Assembly: GCF_001425625.1 (NCBI RefSeq)
Contig: NZ_LMCP01000048.1
Location: 191,907-255,906, forward strand
Length of the DNA: 64,000 bases
From: Mesorhizobium sp. Root102
GTDB lineage: Bacteria; Pseudomonadota; Alphaproteobacteria; Rhizobiales; Rhizobiaceae
Direction of reading: 5' to 3'
This document shows positions 8,744-16,345 of the stretch, piece after piece (position 1 is the stretch's first letter; each line of letters opens with the position of its first letter). A model generated the notes under the pieces. That model had not been told where the DNA came from. It saw only the letters and a list, made by a program, of their open reading frames with translations, and ran no database searches. The position numbers and the translations under genes are program-made.

Positions 8744-9086
8744 TATCTGCACCCTTTCCTTAAGTAGCTAAACCCTTGTTTTCGCAAGCAAAACAACAAT
8801 AGAAAAACGCGATGGTGCAGATGGTGAGGGTAATCTGAGATAACGCATATGACAGGCAACCATGCTGCCCTATCCCCCTTGCCGAGACATCATATGCGTA
8901 CCCGGAAATAACCGGCACCATCGGCACCATCTGCACAACCGATTGATTTCCCTATCCCTTTCACGGTGCCGATCCAGCGACGATGCCCGTGCATCAGCAC
9001 CATCAGCACCGCCAAAGGGTGCCGACAGACCCGATGCCAAGCCTCGCAGCGCGAAGCCTGACCAAGGGGAAAAGGGAAAAGCGCGA
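8744..9086. promoter_or_regulatory. Non-coding region with iteron-like repeats and inverted repeats
   Basis: This 343-bp gap holds several copies of GCACCATC spaced about 9 bp apart, in both orientations (near 8721, 8811-8828, 8915-8935 and 8995-9010). It also holds a 7-bp inverted repeat TTGTTTT/AAAACAA at 8776-8796 and a perfect 10-bp inverted repeat ACGCATATGA/TCATATGCGT at 8843-8852 and 8890-8899. The pattern could be an origin, an operator array or the promoter of the leftward gene at 8743. Readable minus-strand codons here are the out-of-frame tail of the broken methyltransferase. Confidence 0.45.
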
Positions 9087-9759
9087 TCACGGGATCTTGC
9101 CCTCGCGCGCCAGACGCTCGATCAGGTCGATGCGCATGCCGATCCATCGCATGACGTTGACGGCCATCGAGTTGCCGTAGCCTCGGAATTGCGGACCATT
9201 GGGACACTCTTCCGGTGGCTTGCCTCGCCATGGAATTCGATACGCGCCAAGCGATCCCGTAGGATGCAGCGCTTCCCGCAACGATGCCGGCACCGCGCCA
9301 GCCGCCGGCGGGCACGCCGACGACGCGTCCGGTGAGGAAGCCCAGAAAGTCAGCAAAGTCTCGTCCGGCGGCGCTGGAGAAGACGCCGGGGACATTTTCC
9401 CAGACGACCCAGCGGGCGCCAAGGCGCTTAGCCAAGCGGACATACTCAAGGGCAAGGTTGCCGCGCGGATCATCCAGGCCGAGACGCTTTCCAGCGACGG
9501 AGAAGGATTGGCAGGGTGTCCCGCCGACGAGAAGATCGACAGGTCCAGCGTCGCCTGGGATGGATGTGAAATCGCCATGGTTCGGCACTCCGTTCTTGGA
9601 AAGCGGCTCGCCCGGCAGGTTCGAGCCGTAGTGATGCGCAAGCACGGCGGACGGGAACGCCTCGATCTCGGAAAAGAATTTCGGCCGCCAGCCGAGCGGC
9701 TCCCATGCGACCGACGCCGCCTCGATGCCAGAACAGACCGAGCCATAGGTCAGCGTCAT
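9087..9759 (-). pseudogene. C5-cytosine DNA methyltransferase, internally deleted and frameshifted
   Basis: The N-terminal half is a normal phage C5 methyltransferase: MTLTYGSVCSGIEAASVAWE (AdoMet motif I), GGTPCQSFSVAGKR with the catalytic Cys (motif IV) and WVVWENVPGVFSS (motif VI). After SYGIAWR this frame turns into unrelated sequence and runs on to 8890. The conserved C-terminal motifs (FRGYGNSMAVNVMRWIGMRI, motifs IX-X) are read in another frame that ends at 9087. The segment between, which should hold motif VIII and the target recognition domain, is missing. The total would be about 225 residues against 330-400 for the family. The ATG at 9759 overlaps the primase-helicase stop (ATGA). 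Confidence 0.8.
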
Positions 9760-11561
9760 CGCCCATCCTCCCCATATCCACCATGGCCTGGATCACCGCC
9801 GCCCTGGCTTTGCCATTCCGGCCTGATGCCGATGCCGCGATAGAAGGTTTCGCCATGCGACCGCTGGCGCTGGAACTGCTTCATCTGCCCGTCCGGCCCC
9901 TCGAAGCTGCGCTCGGCCGACTTGGCGAAGCGCTTTTCGAAGGTCGAGCGGTTGAAGGCGAAGACGCCTTCCGATGCCGCGAATTTCTCGAAGGCGTGAT
10001 AGAGGTCGATCGGCTTTTCCTTGTCGTCGGGGTTGCCGGTGACATGGCAGGCCATGCGGATGAAGGTGCCGATGGCGTCGCTTTCCTGGCGGTATTCGTT
10101 CGACGCCGCGCGCACGCCCTCGGGGATCTCCAGCCCGTGGTTGAGATAGTCGACGGCGCCTTCGACCATCCAGGCGAAGACGGCGGCGGCCTCGGCGCGT
10201 AGCTTTCTGGGAAGCGCGCGGTCGGTGTCGCCCTCGGCGATCTGGATCGTCCACGGCACCAGCAGCAGGCGGCGCCAGATGCCGTCGGAATCATCGTCGA
10301 TGCGCGGCTTGTGGTTGCCCGACAGCACGATCTTGAAATGCGGGTCGACCTCGAAGAAATCCTTGTGGAGGCGCCGCACCGGGATCTTCTCGCCGCCGGT
10401 CAGCGTCTTGATCAGCGCGTCCTTGAGCTTGACGCCAGCCTCCGGTTCCGATGCCGCCACCAGCCGCGCGCCGGGCAGCCGGGCAAGGTCGGGCGTCGCC
10501 TCGCCGCCGCCGCGCTTGTTGTCGCCGGAAAAGCTGTCGATCGACAGCGTCACCGCATAGTCGCCCATGATGAAGCAAAGCAGGTCGACGAAGGTCGACT
10601 TGCCGTTGCGGCCGGCGCCGTAGAAGAACAGCATCACCTGCTCGATCGTCAGCCCGGTCAAGAGATAGCCGCAGAAGCGTTTCAGGAAGGCACGGATCGC
10701 CGGATCGGGCTGCACCTTGATCAGGAACTTCTTGAACTCCGGCATGTCGGGCCTGGCCTCGGCATCCCATTCGGCCTCGACCATCTTGGTGATGAAATCG
10801 CCCTGGCGGTGCTCGCGCAGCCGCGCGCGCCATTGCGTGCTGAACCTTGGATCGTCGGGATCGCTTTCCTGATCCTCGATCTCGGCCTGGTGGAATTCGA
10901 TCGTGCCGTTGCGGCAGTTCACCCAGTATCGTTCTTTGTTGAGATCCTGCACCTTGGCAGCCATGTAGGGCTGGCTTTCGCAGAGCAGATTGTTGAGCTT
11001 CGACGATCCGGCCGTCGACTTGGCATGGCGACGGCGCGAACCGATCCGGGCGCCAAACTGCTCGGCGATGCGCTTTGCCGCCTCGACCGCCATCTCGTAA
11101 TCACGCTTGCGGGCCACGGCGTCGAGGTCAGGCAGGCGCTTGCTCTTGTCGGCCTCCATGCGCGCCAGCGCTTCCGCCGCCACCTCGCCAGCCGCCATGA
11201 TCGCCTGCTCGTCGTCGCTCGGCGCGATGGCGCCGGCTTCCTTGCGGATCGCCTCGGCGGTCTTGTGCGCCAGCTGACGGATCAGCGAGCCGTCCTCGTC
11301 TTCCTTCCAGCGCTTGCCGTCGAAGACATGCCAGCCGATATGCGCCACGCAGATGGCAATGTGGCTGGCCGCACCGGCATGCTCTTTCGCCAGGTCGCCG
11401 AAGCGGCGGCGAAGCCGGCGGCCGTTGCCGATGTCGGTTTCCGGCTCGGCCGCGCAGGCGGCGAGCAAAAGATGCTCGGGCGTCGGCTCGCCATCGTCGC
11501 CTTCTGGCGGCGGCAGGTCATCGTCCGGCAAATCCGGCTGGAAGTCGTCATCCCCCTGCAT
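9756..11561 (-). CDS. D5-like primase-helicase (SF3 ATPase)
   Basis: A protein of 601 residues. The C-terminal half is a superfamily 3 helicase of the phage/plasmid primase (D5) type. The Walker A motif is FFYGAGRNGKST (residues 313-323), followed by LARLPGARLVAASEPE (Walker B region) and the sensor segment KIVLSGNHKPRIDDDSDGIW. It ends with the D5 C-terminal winged domain. The N-terminal 100 residues are acidic and low in complexity. It should unwind phage DNA at the replication fork, with the CHC2/Toprim protein at 16342-17658 as primase. It starts 4 bp after the zinc-ribbon gene stop and ends by an ATGA overlap with the broken methyltransferase. Confidence 0.92.
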   Translation of the reverse strand: MQGDDDFQPDLPDDDLPPPEGDDGEPTPEHLLLAACAAEPETDIGNGRRLRRRFGDLAKEHAGAASHIAICVAHIGWHVFDGKRWKEDEDGSLIRQLAHKTAEAIRKEAGAIAPSDDEQAIMAAGEVAAEALARMEADKSKRLPDLDAVARKRDYEMAVEAAKRIAEQFGARIGSRRRHAKSTAGSSKLNNLLCESQPYMAAKVQDLNKERYWVNCRNGTIEFHQAEIEDQESDPDDPRFSTQWRARLREHRQGDFITKMVEAEWDAEARPDMPEFKKFLIKVQPDPAIRAFLKRFCGYLLTGLTIEQVMLFFYGAGRNGKSTFVDLLCFIMGDYAVTLSIDSFSGDNKRGGGEATPDLARLPGARLVAASEPEAGVKLKDALIKTLTGGEKIPVRRLHKDFFEVDPHFKIVLSGNHKPRIDDDSDGIWRRLLLVPWTIQIAEGDTDRALPRKLRAEAAAVFAWMVEGAVDYLNHGLEIPEGVRAASNEYRQESDAIGTFIRMACHVTGNPDDKEKPIDLYHAFEKFAASEGVFAFNRSTFEKRFAKSAERSFEGPDGQMKQFQRQRSHGETFYRGIGIRPEWQSQGGGDPGHGGYGEDGR

Positions 11562-11565
11562 GCAG

Positions 11566-11901
11566 TCAGCCGCCCATCCGCCCCATGCGCACGCGCGTCG
11601 TCACGCTGCGCAGATACGGCCGTTCATCGAGCACAGCGCTTGGCCGACGCCACGACTGCCGGCCGGCGCGCTCGCTGCGATCCTCCTGGCGGAAATTCGA
11701 CGCCATGCGGTTAATCGCCTGGAAGACGCGCAGATCCTTGGCAGTGGCGCGATCGAACCGGTGCGCCATGTAGAGGTCATAAAGCTCGGCGCCACGCTGC
11801 TTGCGACGGTTGTTCCAGTCGCTGCGGCACTTGTCCGAACAGAATTCCCCATCTCGGGACGTCCCCTCGCCGCATTCAAGGCAAGCGTGTACACGCGCCA
11901 T
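11566..11901 (-). CDS. Small zinc-ribbon phage protein
   Basis: A protein of 111 residues with an N-terminal zinc-binding motif: MARVHACLECGEGTSRDGEF then CSDKCRSDWNNRRKQRG, that is Cys-x2-Cys and Cys-x3-Cys. The rest is basic and partly helical (RFDRATAKDLRVFQAINRMA). Such small proteins are often found beside phage replication genes and may bind nucleic acid. The ATG overlaps the methylase stop by one base. No specific function can be assigned. Confidence 0.7.
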   Translation of the reverse strand: MARVHACLECGEGTSRDGEFCSDKCRSDWNNRRKQRGAELYDLYMAHRFDRATAKDLRVFQAINRMASNFRQEDRSERAGRQSWRRPSAVLDERPYLRSVTTRVRMGRMGG

Positions 11902-12944
11902 CAGGCAACACCCTCCAGGCGGGATGCCGCCTCGTCAGTGCCCACTGGCGCGTCGTCGGCCTCGTCGTCGCTGTCCTGCGGCGCCAGCGAAGCCAGCGCG
12001 TCAGCCGAAACCGCCGCAATCTCGCGCGTCATGTTGATGCGCGCCTGGCGGAAGTACTTGTCCTTCAGCTCGAAGCCGAGGCCGCGCCGGCCCGATTGCA
12101 CCGCCGCCCAGACTTCCGAGCCGATGCCGAGGAACGGCGTGAAGACGATGTCGCCGGGGTTGGACCACAAATCGATGCAGCGCTCGATGACGTCCAGCTG
12201 CAGCGGCGCGATATGCGCCTCGTCGCCGGCATCCTTGGCCGTCAGGTACTGCAGGGTGCGGGATTGGCGGATATCCATCCACACCGGCGAGGCATAGCGC
12301 TGCCACACCTCGATCGAAAACCAGTTGCGGCTGTCATTGTCGGTCGTGAATTTCGCAAAGTCCGGCCCGTCACCTTCGCCGACATAGCGCTTCAGCGCAC
12401 CGCTGACCGGCTCGGGATTGTCGCCGGGCTTGCGGAAGGCGACGATGTAATCGGCCAGCGCCTGGCCGGAGATGGTCGAATCCTTCACCACCTGCTTGTG
12501 GTTGAGCCGGTGCGATTTCGACCGCGCCTGCGCCACCACGGCATTCTTCCAGATGCAGACCTCGGAATGGAACTGCCAGCCGGCATCCTGCCAGGCGCGG
12601 ATCACCTCGCCGCGGAAATCGCGCATGCCGATGAAACCGTCGCGGCGCTTCGAGGTCGGCAGCTGCATGACATGCACCGCCTGGATGCGGCCGGGCATGG
12701 TGATGCGCAGCATTTCCGAGATCAGAAACTGATAATGCTGCCAGAAGGTTGCGCCTTCAGAATTCGACAGGTCGCGATCCGAGCCGGAGAATTTGTAGAG
12801 GCCCTCGAAGGGCGGCGAATGGACACCGAAATGCACGCTGTCGCCCGGCACCGCCCGGATCAGTTCGCAGCTGTCGCCTTGATAGATGGCGTAGCGGTCG
12901 GTGACGTCCTGATCGACGGCTTTGATGGCGGGAAGCTTTTTCAT
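11901..12944 (-). CDS. DNA methylase (N4-cytosine/N6-adenine, beta class)
   Basis: A protein of 347 residues with the catalytic motif IV as HFGVHSPPFEGLY (residues 38-50) before the AdoMet-binding motif I, seen as GDIVFTPFLGIGSEVWAAV near residue 275. This order is the beta class. SPPF is closer to the SPPY of N4-cytosine enzymes than to the DPPY of most adenine enzymes, so the modified base is uncertain. The start at 12944 is fixed by an ATGA overlap with the gene before. It may protect phage DNA from restriction or mark it for regulators; a GcrA-like gene lies in the same operon. No cognate nuclease gene is adjacent, so it appears to be an orphan methylase. Confidence 0.85.
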   Translation of the reverse strand: MKKLPAIKAVDQDVTDRYAIYQGDSCELIRAVPGDSVHFGVHSPPFEGLYKFSGSDRDLSNSEGATFWQHYQFLISEMLRITMPGRIQAVHVMQLPTSKRRDGFIGMRDFRGEVIRAWQDAGWQFHSEVCIWKNAVVAQARSKSHRLNHKQVVKDSTISGQALADYIVAFRKPGDNPEPVSGALKRYVGEGDGPDFAKFTTDNDSRNWFSIEVWQRYASPVWMDIRQSRTLQYLTAKDAGDEAHIAPLQLDVIERCIDLWSNPGDIVFTPFLGIGSEVWAAVQSGRRGLGFELKDKYFRQARINMTREIAAVSADALASLAPQDSDDEADDAPVGTDEAASRLEGVA

Positions 12945-13387
12945 GAGGCGCCACCGGTCGAGCGGATGGCGAACTGCTCGATGTCCCGCACGATATTGCC
13001 CCAGAGGCTGTCGGGCACCCATGCTCGATCTTGTTGTCGGGCGTACTCGATGCATTTCAGATACGCCGCAGCCTCTGACGACTGAGGTGGCGTCCTCCCG
13101 ATAAGATCGGCGTAGACGCTAACCGCAAATGCTTCGATGCTCGTCTTGCGGTGTCGATCGGCGCGTCCTCTTGACCTGCCATCCGCTATCAACAACGCTT
13201 CAGGCCCATCCTGAAGGCTCGGGCGTCCGTAGCTGTCAAACGAGATGACGGTGATAAATGCCTGCGGCCTTGCGTCCATGAATTCGCGAAGCGTCGCAGC
13301 AAGAGCGGGCTGTTTGAACGGTCCTTTGCGCTCCGGCACGCAACGCGGTTCACGCAATTCGAGCCATACAACTTGATCATCGCTCAT
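12941..13387 (-). CDS. Phage hypothetical protein
   Basis: A protein of 148 residues that I do not recognise, beginning MSDDQVVWLELREPRCVPER. It contains a beta-rich segment (AFITVISFDSYGRPSLQDGP) and a helical C-terminus (AYLKCIEYARQQDRAW). Both ends are fixed by ATGA overlaps with the helicase before it and the methylase after it, which supports it as a real operon gene. No membrane segment or metal motif is visible. Confidence 0.65.
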   Translation of the reverse strand: MSDDQVVWLELREPRCVPERKGPFKQPALAATLREFMDARPQAFITVISFDSYGRPSLQDGPEALLIADGRSRGRADRHRKTSIEAFAVSVYADLIGRTPPQSSEAAAYLKCIEYARQQDRAWVPDSLWGNIVRDIEQFAIRSTGGAS

Positions 13388-15342
13388 GCGAATTCCTCCC
13401 ATGCCGGCAGCCGCAACTTCTGTTTCGGCTGGTAATCGTGCCGCTCCAGCGCCGCACCGCGCACCGCGACCGACGACAGGTCGGCCATGTGCCGCACCAT
13501 CGCCGCCGCCATGCGCTCGGCGTCGGCTTCCTTGCGGTCGAGATTGGCGATGATCGCGCCCTCGGTGTCGGCGGCGATGAAATGGACCATGACGGGCCGC
13601 TTCTGGCCAAACCGCCAGCATCGTCTGACGGCTTGGTAGACCTGCTCGAAACTGTCGTTCAGGCCGACGAAAACCATGTTGGCGCAGAGCTGAAAGTTAA
13701 GGCCGAAGCCGAGCATCGACGGCTTGCTGATCATGATCGGCCGCTCGCGCGCCAGCCATCGGGCAATGGCACGCTCATTCTCGGCATCGCTGGCGGACCC
13801 GCGAACCGAGAGACAGCGCGAACCGAAAGCCGCCTCTAGGGCATCATGCTCCGAATTGAGGTTGCACCAGACGAGCCAAGGCTCATTTCCTGGAAGCGAG
13901 GATATAGCCGATCGCCCGGTCGAGCCGGTCGACGTCGTCGGCGAATTTGCCAAGTCCGATGTTGCAGGATGAGCAGAGCAATCCCCTGACATCTCCTGTG
14001 TCGTGGCAATGGTCGACGTGAAGTTTCCAGCCTCGCCTGTCGGCCCTGTCAATGCCGCAGATGGCGCATCCGCCACCTTGTGCGGCAAGCATCCGGTCAT
14101 ATTCTTCGGTGCTGATTCCGAAGCTGGATCGCAGTCGTGCGTTGCGCTTTGCGGCTGGGTCGCGCAACCGGGCTGATGCCTTGGCGGATTCCCTGTATTC
14201 GTCGTCGCTGGCGTATCGCTCGCGTCGACGCTCGTTGCGCCTGTCGGCTGTCTCTTCGCGATATCGCTTGATGTGGTCGCCGTTTCTGGCTGCCCACTCG
14301 CGGTTGTATTCCGCTCGCTTATCTTTGTCGGTTCCGTTGCCCTGAGCATTTCGCTTGGCGCGATACTCGGGATCGGCTTTTGCTTTTTCGCGACGGCGCT
14401 TGGCGTATTCTGGCTTCCACATGGGTCCATATTGCCTTCGGAAAGCGCTTTCGTCACGATCTCGACCGCCTTTTTTACGCGATCATCCCTGGTGTCTTTG
14501 CGAGCCGTCTGGCGTTCGTGCAGCGTCTTCGCCTGCACCGGCAGCAGCGAGAACTGGCCGGCGTCTTCCCAATGCGAACCGGTCTCGACGACATGCAGGC
14601 GCTTGGTCAGCGGCGGCAGCTCATAGCCCTCGTCGGAATAGCCGAGGTCGGACGGCTTGCGCAGCATCACCGCCCACGATGCCATCCATCGCCAGAAATC
14701 ATTCTCGGCGTGGCCCTTCAGCCGCCAGTTGCGCCTTTCCGAACCGTCATGGGTGAAGAACGTCGCCAGCATCGAGAAATAGGACATCACGCCAAGGAAT
14801 TCGGCATGGTTGCCCAGCTCCATGAAGTCGTTCGGCGCCGGCGTCGCGGTGGCGGCCAGTCGGAACGGGATCGGCTTCGCCAGTTCGATCAGCTTTGTCC
14901 GGTAATGCCCGTCATAGCTTTTCAGGATCGAGCTTTCGTCGAGCGCGATGCCGCCATAGTTCGTCAGGTCGAACTGGTCGAGCTTCTGGTAATTCGTTAT
15001 GACCGTCTCGTCGGCAACGCCGTCGCGCGTCACCACCTTGGCCGACAGGCCGAATTCGCGGGCCTCGCGCTCGTGCTGGTGGCTGACCGCCAGCGGCGCC
15101 AAGAGCAGCGTCGGCTTGCCGGTATGGTTGGCGACGACGCGCGCCCAGACCAGCTCCATCAGCGTCTTGCCAAGCCCGGTGCCGGCGAAGACCGCAGCCC
15201 TGCCCCGCCGCAGCGACCATCGCACGATGTCGCGCTGATGCGGAAAGAGAAAATCCGGCAGTTCCGGCAGCGTCACCAGCCCGCTGGCGACATCGGCGAC
15301 GCGCTTCTGCGCGAGGAAATCGTGATAGGCCTGCAGCGTCAT
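13384..15342 (-). CDS. SNF2-type DEAD/DEAH helicase with a 182-residue insert
   Basis: A protein of 652 residues. Lobe 1 has Walker A AGTGLGKT (residues 53-60), motif II as GIALDESS (131-138; DESS in place of DEAH) and motif III LAATATPAPND (162-172). Lobe 2 has LVWCNLNSEHDAL and motif VI QAVRRCWRFGQ (about 570-580). Between the lobes, residues 305-486 are an insert rich in Ser, Thr and Pro that belongs to no helicase family. In another frame, the same DNA encodes an endonuclease VII gene (13883-14422). The insert is exactly 546 bp, so the helicase frame stays open. Without it the protein would be 470 residues, typical of phage helicases of this kind. It may act in replication or recombination. 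Confidence 0.88.
   Translation of the reverse strand: MTLQAYHDFLAQKRVADVASGLVTLPELPDFLFPHQRDIVRWSLRRGRAAVFAGTGLGKTLMELVWARVVANHTGKPTLLLAPLAVSHQHEREAREFGLSAKVVTRDGVADETVITNYQKLDQFDLTNYGGIALDESSILKSYDGHYRTKLIELAKPIPFRLAATATPAPNDFMELGNHAEFLGVMSYFSMLATFFTHDGSERRNWRLKGHAENDFWRWMASWAVMLRKPSDLGYSDEGYELPPLTKRLHVVETGSHWEDAGQFSLLPVQAKTLHERQTARKDTRDDRVKKAVEIVTKALSEGNMDPCGSQNTPSAVAKKQKPIPSIAPSEMLRATEPTKISERNTTASGQPETATTSSDIAKRQPTGATSVDASDTPATTNTGNPPRHQPGCATQPQSATHDCDPASESAPKNMTGCLPHKVADAPSAALTGPTGEAGNFTSTIATTQEMSGDCSAHPATSDLANSPTTSTGSTGRSAISSLPGNEPWLVWCNLNSEHDALEAAFGSRCLSVRGSASDAENERAIARWLARERPIMISKPSMLGFGLNFQLCANMVFVGLNDSFEQVYQAVRRCWRFGQKRPVMVHFIAADTEGAIIANLDRKEADAERMAAAMVRHMADLSSVAVRGAALERHDYQPKQKLRLPAWEEFA
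13883..14422 (-). CDS. Endonuclease VII-like HNH nuclease nested in the helicase gene
   Basis: A protein of 179 residues in a different frame from the surrounding helicase. The C-terminal 65 residues are a recombination endonuclease VII/HNH domain: Cys119-x2-Cys122 (GGCAICGID), the catalytic stretch KLHVDHCH (133-140) and Cys150-x2-Cys153 (RGLLCSSCNIGLGKF). The N-terminal 110 residues are very basic and repetitive (YAKRRREKAKADPEYRAKR, EYREW, ERRRERYASDDEYRES), as in phage homing endonucleases that bind DNA over a long surface. GAAGG lies 12 bp before the ATG. It fills all but 6 bp of the 546-bp insert, with no room for an intron. It is most likely a free-standing homing-type gene that inserted between the helicase lobes. 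Confidence 0.88.
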   Translation of the reverse strand: MWKPEYAKRRREKAKADPEYRAKRNAQGNGTDKDKRAEYNREWAARNGDHIKRYREETADRRNERRRERYASDDEYRESAKASARLRDPAAKRNARLRSSFGISTEEYDRMLAAQGGGCAICGIDRADRRGWKLHVDHCHDTGDVRGLLCSSCNIGLGKFADDVDRLDRAIGYILASRK

Positions 15343-15872
15343 GCCGGCACCGCCCGGCGCTGGCGATTATCGATCTCCCCACCTGTGGGGGAGATGGCCG
15401 GCAGGCCAGAGGGGGGCGCCTCGCGATGCGCGCTGTTGAAATGGCGCCGGCAATACGGCACCGTTCCCGCCGCTTCCGAGCGCTCGGCGCCGCACACCGG
15501 CATGTCAGGCCCATCCGGCCCGAACGGGTCGCCGATGAAGTGCAGGCACTTTTTCGCGGTGACCGCGTCGAGGAAGGCGACCGGCAGCGTCGCCGGCAGA
15601 CTGGCGCAAGGCACGTAGACCTGCGGCCGTTCGAACACCAGCACCGGCTTCGGCGGGCGCGGCGCCGGGCGGGTGCGGCGCGGCGCCTCCCGCTTCGGGC
15701 GATCATTGCCGGCTGGCCGCGTCAGTCTGCCGCCATCGCCATGCAGGCGGTGGATCTTGCCGATGATGGAATTGCGGCCGCGCCCCATCTTGGCGCCGAT
15801 CTGGCTGGCGGAAAACCCTTCGCCGGCCAGCCTGCGCAGCGTCTCGATCTCGGCCTGGCTCCACTCGCTCAT
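15339..15872 (-). CDS. GcrA family cell-cycle regulator
   Basis: A protein of 177 residues. Residues 1-46 (MSEWSQAEIETLRRLAGEGF, SASQIGAKMGRGRNSIIGKI, HRLH) are the DNA-binding helix-turn-helix of GcrA, the alphaproteobacterial regulator that recruits sigma-70 polymerase to methylated GANTC promoters. A Pro/Arg linker and a C-terminal region with CLHFIGDPFGPDGPDMPVCG and YCRRHF follow, as in host GcrA. The last 23 residues are encoded by one half of a palindromic repeat (15374-15416). Starts and ends overlap neighbours by ATGA. A phage copy may redirect host transcription timing. Confidence 0.87.
   Translation of the reverse strand: MSEWSQAEIETLRRLAGEGFSASQIGAKMGRGRNSIIGKIHRLHGDGGRLTRPAGNDRPKREAPRRTRPAPRPPKPVLVFERPQVYVPCASLPATLPVAFLDAVTAKKCLHFIGDPFGPDGPDMPVCGAERSEAAGTVPYCRRHFNSAHREAPPSGLPAISPTGGEIDNRQRRAVPA
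15374..15416. repeat. Half of a rhizobial palindromic element inside gcrA-like gene
   Basis: The sequence TCTCCCCACCTGTGGGGGAG followed by ATGGCCGGCAGGCCAGAGGGGGG matches one arm of the 138-bp elements at 16368 and 21071. It encodes the peptide SGLPAISPTGGE at the GcrA C-terminus. The inner hairpin (CTCCCCAC/GTGGGGGAG) and the GGCCGGCAGGCC dyad are both present. Confidence 0.8.
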
Positions 15873-16345
15873 GATTGGTCCCCTATCGAAAAGACATGGT
15901 AGATCGCCGGCGTGCGGTGGCTGGCCGGCCTGACTTGCCTGATCAGCCCGCGACGCATCAGCTTTTGTTGAAAGGTCTTGACCGAGGCCGGCGCCACGCC
16001 AGCCGCATCGGCGAGCCCCAGCACCGACATCTGCACGTGGCCGTTGCCGTCCTTGGCGCAATCCATCGCCCGGTACAGGCGCAGCGCCGTCACCGTGATG
16101 CCGACGCTTTTGGCCACGTCGAAATCGCGCGTCACATCGGCAGGCGCCGTCGACGGCGGCGGCGCGGCCGGCGCCGTTTGTGCCGTCAGGATGGCCTCGA
16201 AATGCTTCTGCACGAAGCTGGTCGCGCTCAGGCCGGCGGCCTTCGCCGCCTTCTCTATTCGTGCATTGGTCAGCCGGTCGCACTTGACCGAGAAGCGAAA
16301 CCAGATGCCCGCCGGTTCCGGCGTCGACAGCGATCCGCCCGTCAT
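15869..16345 (-). CDS. Phage hypothetical protein with winged-helix-like C-terminus
   Basis: A protein of 158 residues that I do not recognise. The N-terminus (RFSVKCDRLTNARIEKAAKA, AGLSATSFVQKHFEAIL) resembles a ribbon-helix-helix motif, as in phage proteins that bind DNA. The C-terminal part (VLGLADAAGVAPASVKTFQQ, KLMRRGLIRQVR) reads as a winged helix. Both ends overlap neighbours by ATGA. A DNA-binding role in replication or regulation is plausible but not shown. Confidence 0.65.
   Translation of the reverse strand: MTGGSLSTPEPAGIWFRFSVKCDRLTNARIEKAAKAAGLSATSFVQKHFEAILTAQTAPAAPPPSTAPADVTRDFDVAKSVGITVTALRLYRAMDCAKDGNGHVQMSVLGLADAAGVAPASVKTFQQKLMRRGLIRQVRPASHRTPAIYHVFSIGDQS

Noticed and set aside
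13385..15342. Insert in the helicase considered as an intein or a group I intron
   Set aside because: There are no intein splice motifs in the helicase frame, and the endonuclease gene fills almost the whole 546 bp, leaving no space for a ribozyme.
11901..15342. Methylase plus helicase considered as a restriction or defence system (DISARM- or BREX-like)
   Set aside because: The genes are overlapping members of a phage replication operon with primases on both sides; the partner genes of those systems are absent.
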